Positions 1 through 4,806 of a stretch of DNA of 5,211 nucleotides are shown piece by piece. Below the pieces are notes generated by a model, which searched no databases, was not told the DNA's origin, and worked only from the letters and a program-made list of their open reading frames with translations. Position 1 is the stretch's first letter. The number at the start of each line of letters is the position of its first letter. This DNA comes from an uncultured Variovorax sp. (GTDB lineage Bacteria; Pseudomonadota; Gammaproteobacteria; Burkholderiales; Burkholderiaceae_C), in contig CAIQMJ010000631.1 of NCBI GenBank assembly GCA_903872875.1, positions 1 through 5,211 on the forward strand. The letters run 5' to 3'. A program made the position numbers and the translations under genes.

Positions 1-653
1 GGCGTGACGCCGAACATCTGGTAGCCGCCCGCACCGCGGACCGAATAGATGCAGCTGAAACAGCCGCCATGGCCGAGCGTGAGCTTGGGCGTATCGGTGC
101 GCGGGCTCAGGTACTTGGGCACCTGGATCTGCCGGTCGCGCTCGACCATCTGGAACAGGAACGGCAGGCCGGCGACGAATCCCACCATCGAGACGAACCA
201 GGGCGCCCCCGAATGCGCCGCGATGAACGCATCGACCGACGCATGCCCGTTGATGCGCGCCGCGTATTCGATGTCGGTGCTCGACGGGTCCTGGTGCCGC
301 TCACGGAAGCGCATCAGCGTCTCGTGCGTCCACGGATCGTTGTAGAGCACCGGGATCTCGATGATGCGCGTCTGCAGCTGCAGGTCGCCGTCGCCCAGAC
401 CGGCCTCGATCGCCTGGAGCGTGGAGAGCAGTTCGTCCGGCGGCAGCAGGTCGGGATCGAAGCGCACCAGGTAAGCGGCGTTGGCCGGACAGATCTCCGT
501 CACGCCGCGCAGCGCGCGACGGCGCAGTTCGTTGCAGATCGCCATGCCCTTGAAGAAGGCCGGAAGCGACATCTCGTCGCTGATCTCGACGAACAGGTGT
601 TCGTCGCCGCCGAAGCTGTAGCGGGCCTGGGCGGGCAGGGTGGTGGTCGTCAT
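1..653 (-). CDS. pxpB: 5-oxoprolinase subunit B / KipI-like carboxyltransferase-domain protein (3' end outside window)
   Basis: An open frame of 217 complete codons runs from ATG at 653 to the left edge without a stop, so the C-terminus is missing. The translation fits the CT_C_D (AHS1, KipI/PxpB) family: an N-terminal GGDEHLFVEI strand (15-24), GVTEICPANAAYLVRFDP (50-67), a central IPVLY (100-104), AAHS then GFVAGLPFL (145-166), and a C-terminal GGYQMFGVTP (209-218) matching the family's GGW-IGRTP signature. PxpB works with PxpC as the ATP-dependent half of cytoplasmic 5-oxoprolinase; the same fold forms part of the urea carboxylase CT domain. This copy is divergent: it has an apparent insertion around residues 105-135, and the usual VPAGSV block is replaced by a TPKLTLGHGGCFSC segment. 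The start is supported by AAGGTG 5 nt upstream and by the ATGA overlap with the biotin carboxylase gene. The family call is solid; the substrate is not certain. Confidence 0.85.
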   Translation of the reverse strand, partial: MTTTTLPAQARYSFGGDEHLFVEISDEMSLPAFFKGMAICNELRRRALRGVTEICPANAAYLVRFDPDLLPPDELLSTLQAIEAGLGDGDLQLQTRIIEIPVLYNDPWTHETLMRFRERHQDPSSTDIEYAARINGHASVDAFIAAHSGAPWFVSMVGFVAGLPFLFQMVERDRQIQVPKYLSPRTDTPKLTLGHGGCFSCIYSVRGAGGYQMFGVT

Positions 654-2041
654 GCGGGCACCTTGGTTTTCGGGCTCGCCGCGAGCGGGTTCGCGGCCAG
701 CCAGGTTTCAAGAAAGCCGGTGTGGAAGGCGGCCTTGGCGACGTCGGCGTCGTCGCACAGCGCGCGATGCAGCGGGATCGTCGTGTCGATGCCGTCGATC
801 TCGAGCTCGCCGAGCGCCCGGCGCAGCCGGCCGAGCGCGCTCGCGCGGTCGGTGTCGTGCACGATGAGCTTGCCGACCAGCGAGTCGTAGTAGGCCGGTA
901 CGGTGTAGCCAGGAAACAGCATGCTGTCGAAGCGCACACCTGGCCCGCCGGGCACCGTGAGCCGGGACACGAGGCCCGGACTCGGGCTGAAGTTCTTCGC
1001 GGCGTTCTCGGCGTTGATCCGGACCTCGATGGCGGTCCCCGTGAGCCGGATGTCTTCCTGCTTCAACCGGAGCGGCTCGCCGCGCGCGATGCGCAGCATC
1101 TCCTTCACGAGGTCGACGCCGGTGACCATCTCGGTGATCGGATGCTCGACCTGGATGCGCGTGTTCATCTCGATGAAGAAGAAGTCGCCCGTGTCGTCGT
1201 CGTACAGGTACTCCAGCGTGCCCGCACCGCGGTAGGCCACCGCGCGCGCGAGCCGAAGAGCCGACTCGCACAATGCAGCGCGGGTCGCTTCGCTCACTGC
1301 AGCGGAAGGCGCTTCTTCCCAGACCTTCTGCCGGCGTCGCTGCAGCGAGCACTCGCGTTCGAAGCAATGGACGACACGCTGACCGTCGCCGAGGATCTGG
1401 ACCTCGATGTGCCGCGCCGCGCGGATGAACCGTTCCAGATACACCGCGCCGTTCCCGAAGGCGGCCTGCGCCTCCGTGGTCGCGATGGCGAACTGATGGC
1501 GCAGTTCGTCGGCGTCCTGTGCGACCCGGATGCCGCGCCCGCCGCCGCCGGCGGACGCCTTGATCATGATCGGGTAGCCGATGTCCTTCGCCAGCTCGAC
1601 CGCGCTGTCGACCTCCACGACCACGCCGTCGCTTCCGGGCACGGTCGGTACGCCGGCCTTCTGCGCGGCGGCGCGGGCCGCAGCCTTGTCGCCCATGGTG
1701 CGGATCGCGTGCGGCGTGGGGCCGACGAAGACCAGCCCGGCGGCTTCGACGCGTTCGGCGAAGTCGGCGTTCTCGGACAGGAAGCCGTAGCCCGGATGCA
1801 CCGCGCCGGCACCGCTGTCAGTCGCGGCCTTCAGCACGGCGTCCATGTCGAGGTAACTCCGCGTCGCATGGGCCGGGCCGACGCGCACGGCCTCGTCGGC
1901 CATCTTCACAGCGAGGCTCTGGGCATCCGCATCGCTGTAGATGGCGACGGTCTTCAGGCCCAGTTCCTTCGCGGCGCGGATGATGCGCACGGCGATCTCG
2001 CCCCGGTTGGCGATCAGCAACTTGTCGAATGCGGTTCGCAT
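650..2041 (-). CDS. accC: Biotin carboxylase subunit (AccC type) of an oxoprolinase-linked carboxylase
   Basis: This 463-residue protein has the full length of a free-standing biotin carboxylase (E. coli AccC is about 450). The family uses ATP and bicarbonate to carboxylate biotin on a carrier protein. Visible in order: the BC N-domain opening KLLIANRGEIAVRIIRA (7-23); HPGYGFLSEN (82-91); GDK with K119; the ATP-grasp lid KASAGGGGRG (161-170); RHIEVQILGDG (210-220); E277; EMNTRIQVEHPITEM (291-305) with catalytic E291, N293, R295 and E299; and EVRINAEN (339-346) containing R341. All key residues known from AccC appear present except that the conserved QRRHQK motif reads QRRRQK (R237). The frame stays open upstream to 2350, but the AccC homology begins at the ATG at 2041, which has TGAGGA 5 nt before it. 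It lies between the carrier gene and the pxpB-like gene, so it probably serves this operon rather than fatty acid synthesis; the symbol denotes the family only. Confidence 0.93.
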   Translation of the reverse strand: MRTAFDKLLIANRGEIAVRIIRAAKELGLKTVAIYSDADAQSLAVKMADEAVRVGPAHATRSYLDMDAVLKAATDSGAGAVHPGYGFLSENADFAERVEAAGLVFVGPTPHAIRTMGDKAAARAAAQKAGVPTVPGSDGVVVEVDSAVELAKDIGYPIMIKASAGGGGRGIRVAQDADELRHQFAIATTEAQAAFGNGAVYLERFIRAARHIEVQILGDGQRVVHCFERECSLQRRRQKVWEEAPSAAVSEATRAALCESALRLARAVAYRGAGTLEYLYDDDTGDFFFIEMNTRIQVEHPITEMVTGVDLVKEMLRIARGEPLRLKQEDIRLTGTAIEVRINAENAAKNFSPSPGLVSRLTVPGGPGVRFDSMLFPGYTVPAYYDSLVGKLIVHDTDRASALGRLRRALGELEIDGIDTTIPLHRALCDDADVAKAAFHTGFLETWLAANPLAASPKTKVPA

Positions 2042-2046
2042 GCGCG

Positions 2047-2052
2047 TCCTCA
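2047..2052 (-). promoter_or_regulatory. Ribosome binding site of the biotin carboxylase gene, overlapping the upstream stop codon
   Basis: The minus strand reads TGAGGA here; its TGA is the stop of the carrier protein gene and its GAGGA is a good Shine-Dalgarno match 5 nt before the ATG at 2041. It fixes the carboxylase start despite the longer open frame, and suggests translational coupling of the two biotin proteins. Confidence 0.75.
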
Positions 2053-2298
2053 GTCGGATTCGATGACGGCAAGCGGCTGGCCCGGATCGACCGGCTCGCC
2101 GTTGCCGACGAGGTAGCTCTTGAGCGTGCCGGCGACTTCGGCAGTCACTTCGCTGAACTGCTTCATGACCTCGACCAGGCCGAGGATGTCGCCGACGGCG
2201 ATCGCCTGGCCTTCGGTCTTGAACGGCGCGGCATCGGGCGCGGGCTGCCGGTAGAACGTGCCCGGCAGCGGGCTTTGAATTTCGTGGAAGGTGGACAT
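2050..2298 (-). CDS. Small biotin carboxyl carrier protein (biotinyl/lipoyl domain)
   Basis: This 82-residue protein is little more than a single biotinyl-lipoyl attachment domain. It opens with IQSPLPGTFYRQPAPDAAPF (7-26), which matches the strand pattern at the start of the BCCP domain (SPMVGTFYRSPSP in AccB). It then has VGDILGLVEVMKQF with the predicted biotinylated lysine K46, and ends GEPVDPGQPLAVIE (67-80). It lacks the long N-terminal region of classical AccB (about 156 residues), so it should not oligomerise in the same way. The residue after the lysine is Gln, where most carriers have Met (MKM). The start is secured by AGGAGT 5 nt upstream. The carrier would shuttle carboxybiotin between the biotin carboxylase encoded next and the CT-type subunits further down. 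PxpA lies 29 nt upstream. The family call is strong; partner and substrate are inferred from position. Confidence 0.9.
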   Translation of the reverse strand: MSTFHEIQSPLPGTFYRQPAPDAAPFKTEGQAIAVGDILGLVEVMKQFSEVTAEVAGTLKSYLVGNGEPVDPGQPLAVIESD

Positions 2299-2303
2299 CG
2301 AAG

Positions 2304-2309
2304 ACTCCT
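2304..2309 (-). promoter_or_regulatory. Ribosome binding site of the carrier protein gene
   Basis: AGGAGT on the minus strand, 5 nt before the ATG at 2298, is close to the consensus. It is the strongest such site in the left operon and may give high expression of the carrier, which must serve two enzymes. Confidence 0.7.
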
Positions 2310-2327
2310 GAAAAGACGATGGAAGGG

Positions 2328-3104
2328 TCAGCCTTGCGCCAGCTCGGCAAGACCTGCGACGCGGATGTGGTTGGCAGCCAGCGCAGCGCGCGTGGCCTTC
2401 ACGATGGCCAGTGCGCCGGGCGTGTCGCTGTGGATGCAGACGGAATCGAAGTCGATGGCGAGGTCCTCGCCCTCGACGGTGCGCACCAGTCCGTCGGTGC
2501 AGGCGCGCAGGACCTTGGCCGCAACGGCGGCGGGATCGAGCGCGCCGACGCGCCGGGTGAACACGATGGAGCCGCTCAGGTCGTAGTCGCGGTCCGCGTA
2601 GAACTCGCGGATCACCGGCTGCCCGAGTTCGCGGGCCACCTGATAGGTGACCGAAGACGCCATGCAGAAGAGGTGGAGTTCCGGCCCGACCACCCGCAGC
2701 GCAGCGACCAACGCGCGCGACAGGGCTTCGTCGCGGGCCGCATGCATGTAGAGCGCGCCGTGCGGCTTGACGTGCTGGAGGTCCAGCTCGGCCAGGCGCG
2801 CGAACTCGCGCAGCGCGCCGATCTGGTAGACGATGTCGTTCACCAGCTCGTCGGCGGGCGCGGTGATGTGGCGGCGACCGAAGCCAACGAGGTCCCGGAA
2901 TCCCGGATGGGCGCCGATGCCCACGCGGTTCTGGCGAGCCAGCTCCACCGTCCTGCGCATCGTGTTCGGATCGCCGGCATGGAAGCCCGTAGCCACGTTC
3001 GCCGAACTGATGAGCGGCATCAGTTGCGTGTCCACGCCGTCACCGATGGTCCATGGGCCGAAGCCCTCGCCCATGTCCGAATTCAGATCGATCAGCTGTT
3101 TCAC
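2328..3104 (-). CDS. pxpA: 5-oxoprolinase subunit A (LamB/YcsF family)
   Basis: From the GTG at 3104 the protein has 258 residues, the normal size for the family (about 245-255). Family signatures are all visible: IDLNSDMGEGFGPW (5-18), ISSANVATGFHAGDP (32-46), VGIGAHPGFRDLVGFGRR (61-78), HVKPHGALYM (111-120) and, near residue 165, REFYADRDYDLSGS. In E. coli and Bacillus, PxpA acts with PxpB and PxpC in ATP-dependent cleavage of 5-oxoproline (pyroglutamate) to glutamate, a damage-disposal and scavenging step in the cytosol. An ATG further upstream (3146) would add 14 residues (HPQRGAGRARADQ-type) that do not resemble the family, so GTG followed by KQLIDLNSD is preferred; an AAGGG lies about 10 nt before it. 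It is the first gene of the leftward operon, divergent from the LysR-type regulator, which probably controls it. Confidence 0.92.
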   Translation of the reverse strand: MKQLIDLNSDMGEGFGPWTIGDGVDTQLMPLISSANVATGFHAGDPNTMRRTVELARQNRVGIGAHPGFRDLVGFGRRHITAPADELVNDIVYQIGALREFARLAELDLQHVKPHGALYMHAARDEALSRALVAALRVVGPELHLFCMASSVTYQVARELGQPVIREFYADRDYDLSGSIVFTRRVGALDPAAVAAKVLRACTDGLVRTVEGEDLAIDFDSVCIHSDTPGALAIVKATRAALAANHIRVAGLAELAQG

Positions 3105-3177
3105 CTGGTCTGCCCTTGCTCTGCCGGCACCGCGTTGTGGGTGCAACGGGCTGAAGCGTAGTGGGCCGGTTCAGGGC

Positions 3178-3196
3178 TGAAAAGCATTGTTTTCAA
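3178..3196. promoter_or_regulatory. Second dyad, possible activation site near the pxpA promoter
   Basis: TGAAAA-N7-TTTTCA forms a 6-bp inverted repeat centred 28 bp from the centre of the ATC-N9-GAT site, on the pxpA side. LysR-type regulators usually bind a strong recognition site and a weaker activation site close to the -35 region, and this dyad overlaps a possible pxpA -35. The role is inferred from geometry only. Confidence 0.4.
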
Positions 3197-3207
3197 GCGA
3201 TCTGATA

Positions 3208-3222
3208 TCTGAAATTCAGATG
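3208..3222. promoter_or_regulatory. Probable LysR-type regulator binding site (ATC-N9-GAT dyad)
   Basis: ATCTGAA-A-TTCAGAT is a perfect inverted repeat with 7-bp arms around one central base. It satisfies both the general LysR box T-N11-A (T3209, A3221) and the ATC-N9-GAT form known from NodD-type sites. A third near-copy of the half-site, ATCTGAT, abuts it at 3201-3207. Its place in the divergent region next to a LysR gene makes it the likely high-affinity recognition site; binding itself is inferred. Confidence 0.75.
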
Positions 3223-3328
3223 CCTCGACGCTGTGAAACCGTGTTGCCCATTGGTGAGATCGCGGTCACTATCTGTTTTTCGTGTTTCATCATCTGCATG
3301 CGCGCAAGCATGCGGCAAGGGCAATCGG

Positions 3329-4252
3329 ATGTCACTCACCCTGCGTCAACTCAAGTACTTTTCGGCGGTCGCCGAAGTCGGCCGCATCTCGCACGCGGCA
3401 TTGCAACTGAACATTTCCCAATCGGCCGTGACGACGGCCATCCGCGAGCTCGAGGAGATGCTCGGGCAACAGTTGTTCGAGCGCCATTCGCACGGCGTCG
3501 AACTGACCAAGGCGGGGCGGCGTTTCCTGAGCCATGCGTATGCTGTCCTCGGGGCCGCCGATGAGGCGCAGCGCATGCCGCCCGAAGGCGCGGCGGTTGA
3601 GGGCTCGCTCACGATCGCCGCCAGCTACACGGTGCTCGGCTACTTCCTGCCGCATCATCTGCAGCGCTTCGGCGATCTCCATCCGCAGATCCACGTCAAG
3701 GTGCACGAGGTGGAGCGTGGCGCGATCGAGGAAGGCCTGATCACGCGGCGCTACGACATGGGCGTGTTGCTGACTTCGAATGCGGTGCTGCGCGAACTGT
3801 CCATGGAGACCTTCTTCGGATCGCCGCGCCGGCTGTGGGTGCCGGTGAAGCATCCCCTGCTGGACAAGGCCGAAGTCACGCTGGCCGACCTCGTCGCAGA
3901 GCCGTACATCATGCTCACGGTCGACGAGGCGGCGGCGACCACGCTCAAGTACTGGAGCCGGACGCCCCATCAGCCTACGGTGCGGATGCGCACGAGTTCG
4001 GTGGAGGCCGTGCGCAGCACCGTGGCCAATGGTCTGGGCGTGACGATCCTGTCGGACATGGTGTACAGGCCCTGGTCCCTCGAAGGCAAGCGCATCGAGA
4101 CCATCAACCTGAGCGATGCGGTACCGACGATGAACATCGGATTGGGATGGAAGAAGGGCATCGAATACTCCCCGGCCATGACCGCCTTCCGGGACTATTT
4201 CAGGCAGCTTTTCCTGGAGCCAACGGGCAGTCGGCATGAAAAGGTGAGGTAA
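3329..4252 (+). CDS. LysR-type transcriptional regulator, probable regulator of the pxp-carboxylase operon
   Basis: The ATG at 3329 gives 307 residues, the usual LysR-type size. The N-terminus is a classic winged helix-turn-helix: LTLRQLKYFSAVAEVGRIS (3-21), then helices through NISQSAVTTAIRELEEMLG (28-46) and the wing QLFERHSHGVELTKAGRRF (48-66). A linker helix follows, then a substrate-binding domain from about residue 90 (GSLTIAASYTVLGYFLPHHL) to about 295. The effector cannot be read from sequence; 5-oxoproline or the operon's substrate is a reasonable guess. An open frame continues upstream to 3233, but those residues do not resemble the family, and AAGGG lies 7 nt before the chosen ATG. 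The gene is divergent from pxpA across 224 bp that hold an ATC-N9-GAT dyad, which suggests local activation and autoregulation. It converges with the HxlR gene. Confidence 0.93.
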   Translation: MSLTLRQLKYFSAVAEVGRISHAALQLNISQSAVTTAIRELEEMLGQQLFERHSHGVELTKAGRRFLSHAYAVLGAADEAQRMPPEGAAVEGSLTIAASYTVLGYFLPHHLQRFGDLHPQIHVKVHEVERGAIEEGLITRRYDMGVLLTSNAVLRELSMETFFGSPRRLWVPVKHPLLDKAEVTLADLVAEPYIMLTVDEAAATTLKYWSRTPHQPTVRMRTSSVEAVRSTVANGLGVTILSDMVYRPWSLEGKRIETINLSDAVPTMNIGLGWKKGIEYSPAMTAFRDYFRQLFLEPTGSRHEKVR

Positions 4253-4330
4253 GCCAGCGGTGCGTGAGACACGAAGCGCTTCCGATGAACGCGGAGGGGT
4301 CGTCCGGCTCGGCGGTTCTTCTGCATCCAG
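4253..4330. other. Convergent intergenic gap without a clear terminator
   Basis: These 78 bases lie between the stop codons of the LysR-type and HxlR-type genes. The only structure seen is the perfect 10-bp palindrome GAAGCGCTTC at 4273-4282. As a hairpin it would have a three-pair stem and no T-run follows on either strand, so it is not a convincing intrinsic terminator. Termination here may be Rho-dependent. Confidence 0.5.
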
Positions 4331-4693
4331 CTAGGACAAGGCGTCGCGCTTGGCGAAGATGCTTGCCATTTCCGCCGCGTTTTCGGTGCCCCAGGTGCAC
4401 AGCGGGACGATCGCGTTGGCCAGGCTGCGGCCAAGCGTGGTGAGCGCGTAGTCCACGCGTGGCGGCACCTCCTTGTAGTCGGTCCGCGCCAGCACATGAT
4501 CGGCCTCCAGATCTTTCAGTGACTGGATCAGTACCTTGTCGCTGACGCCCGGGATCAAGCGCTTGAGCTCGCCGTAGCGCTTCGGGCCGTCGCGCAGGAA
4601 GAACAGGATCAGCGGTTTCCACTTGCCCGAGATGATGCGGAGCGTGGCGTTGAGCCCGCAGCCGGTATCGCAGATTTCAGGAGGCGTCGTCAT
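4331..4693 (-). CDS. HxlR-family winged-helix transcriptional regulator
   Basis: This 120-residue protein has the typical HxlR (MarR-like, DUF24) size and layout. The N-terminus CDTGCGLNATLRIISGKWKPLILFFL (8-33) matches the family signature C-P-V-ATL-LIGGKWK-LIL-L. The winged helix continues with RYGELKRLIPGVSDKVLIQSLKDLE (39-63), and the wing is VPPRVDYALTTLGRSL (76-91). The family acts as dimers that usually repress an adjacent, often divergent, oxidoreductase gene and sense reactive electrophiles, quinones or oxidants. Cys12 sits where the redox-sensing cysteine of YodB/HypR-type members lies, and Cys8 and Cys99 are also present. The gene is divergent from a short-chain dehydrogenase across 113 bp holding repeats that could be its operator. 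Its Shine-Dalgarno region (GGTAAG about 11 nt upstream, then an A-run) is weak. Family call strong; signal inferred. Confidence 0.92.
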   Translation of the reverse strand: MTTPPEICDTGCGLNATLRIISGKWKPLILFFLRDGPKRYGELKRLIPGVSDKVLIQSLKDLEADHVLARTDYKEVPPRVDYALTTLGRSLANAIVPLCTWGTENAAEMASIFAKRDALS

Positions 4694-4806
4694 TTTTTGA
4701 TACTTACCAAAATGTGCATACTTGTCGTTAGGTTATCAGACCTGCATAGTTGTTCTCGAACAAGCAATTCCCTGCTTCCGTACAACTCAAACGAAAGATG
4801 CACGTC
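4694..4806. promoter_or_regulatory. Divergent promoter/operator region between the HxlR regulator and the dehydrogenase
   Basis: This AT-richer 113-bp stretch should hold both promoters. Plus strand: TTGTCG (4722-4727) and CATAGT (4745-4750) with exactly 17 nt between form a plausible sigma-70 promoter for the dehydrogenase, predicting transcription from about 4757. Repeated ATACTT hexamers at 4700-4705 and 4718-4723 are 18 bp apart, and the second overlaps the -35 box. A palindrome TTGTTCTCGAACAA lies at 4750-4763, on the predicted start point. Both are candidate repressor sites. No good promoter for the HxlR gene was identified. Confidence 0.6.
4722..4750 (+). promoter_or_regulatory. Predicted sigma-70 promoter of the dehydrogenase gene
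   Basis: The -35 box TTGTCG matches 4 of 6 consensus bases and the -10 box CATAGT matches 4 of 6, with the optimal 17-nt spacer. The predicted transcript would carry a leader of about 50 nt before the ATG at 4807. Candidate repressor repeats overlap both ends of the promoter. Confidence 0.5.

Larger units (their letters stand above)
3105..3328. promoter_or_regulatory. Divergent promoter/operator region between pxpA and the LysR-type regulator
   Basis: This 224-bp region separates divergently transcribed genes and is clearly richer in A and T than its surroundings, especially 3180-3295. It contains the LysR-type dyad at 3208-3222, a second dyad at 3178-3196, scattered CTGAA or ATCTG elements (3151, 3177, 3201, 3271, 3292), and a GCATGC repeat close to the regulator gene. 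Neither promoter matches the consensus well. For pxpA a possible pair on the minus strand is TTTTCA (3183-3178) and TACGCT (3160-3155) with 17 nt between. For the regulator, TTGCCC (3244-3249) and CACTAT (3267-3272), also 17 nt apart, is a weak candidate. Weak promoters fit activator-dependent control. Confidence 0.7.

Noticed and set aside
69..890. 273-codon plus-strand open frame opposite the pxpB-like gene
   Set aside because: Shadow of the minus-strand pxpB-like and biotin carboxylase genes; biased composition and no recognisable motif.
722..2116. 464-codon plus-strand open frame opposite the biotin carboxylase gene
   Set aside because: Antisense shadow in high-GC coding sequence; the minus-strand protein has clear biotin carboxylase motifs along its whole length, while this translation is Arg/Ala-rich and shows no family signature.
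2042..2350. N-terminal extension of biotin carboxylase by 103 residues
   Set aside because: The extension would overlap the carrier protein gene in another frame, has no biotin carboxylase homology, and the ATG at 2041 has its own ribosome binding site.
3105..3146. Upstream ATG start for pxpA (14 more residues)
   Set aside because: The extra residues do not resemble the LamB/YcsF N-terminus, which begins a few residues before DLNSDMGE; GTG at 3104 fits better.
3127..3148. Two overlapping small hairpins in the pxpA leader (GCACC/GGTGC and CGTTG/CAACG), suggestive of an RNA switch
   Set aside because: Stems are only 5 bp, no known riboswitch core is present and no T-run follows; expected by chance in GC-rich DNA.
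2319..3161. 280-codon plus-strand open frame opposite pxpA
   Set aside because: The minus strand encodes a complete PxpA with all family motifs; the plus-strand translation is a compositional artefact.
3233..3328. Longer LysR-type protein starting at 3233
   Set aside because: The added 32 residues are Cys/Arg/Ser-rich and precede the conserved LTLRQLKYF start; ATG at 3329 has AAGGG at good spacing.
3332..4237. 301-codon minus-strand open frame opposite the LysR-type gene
   Set aside because: His/Arg-rich shadow; the plus strand gives an intact LysR-type protein with a good ribosome binding site.
4273..4282. Palindrome GAAGCGCTTC as a bidirectional terminator
   Set aside because: The hairpin would have too short a stem and lacks a T-run on both strands.
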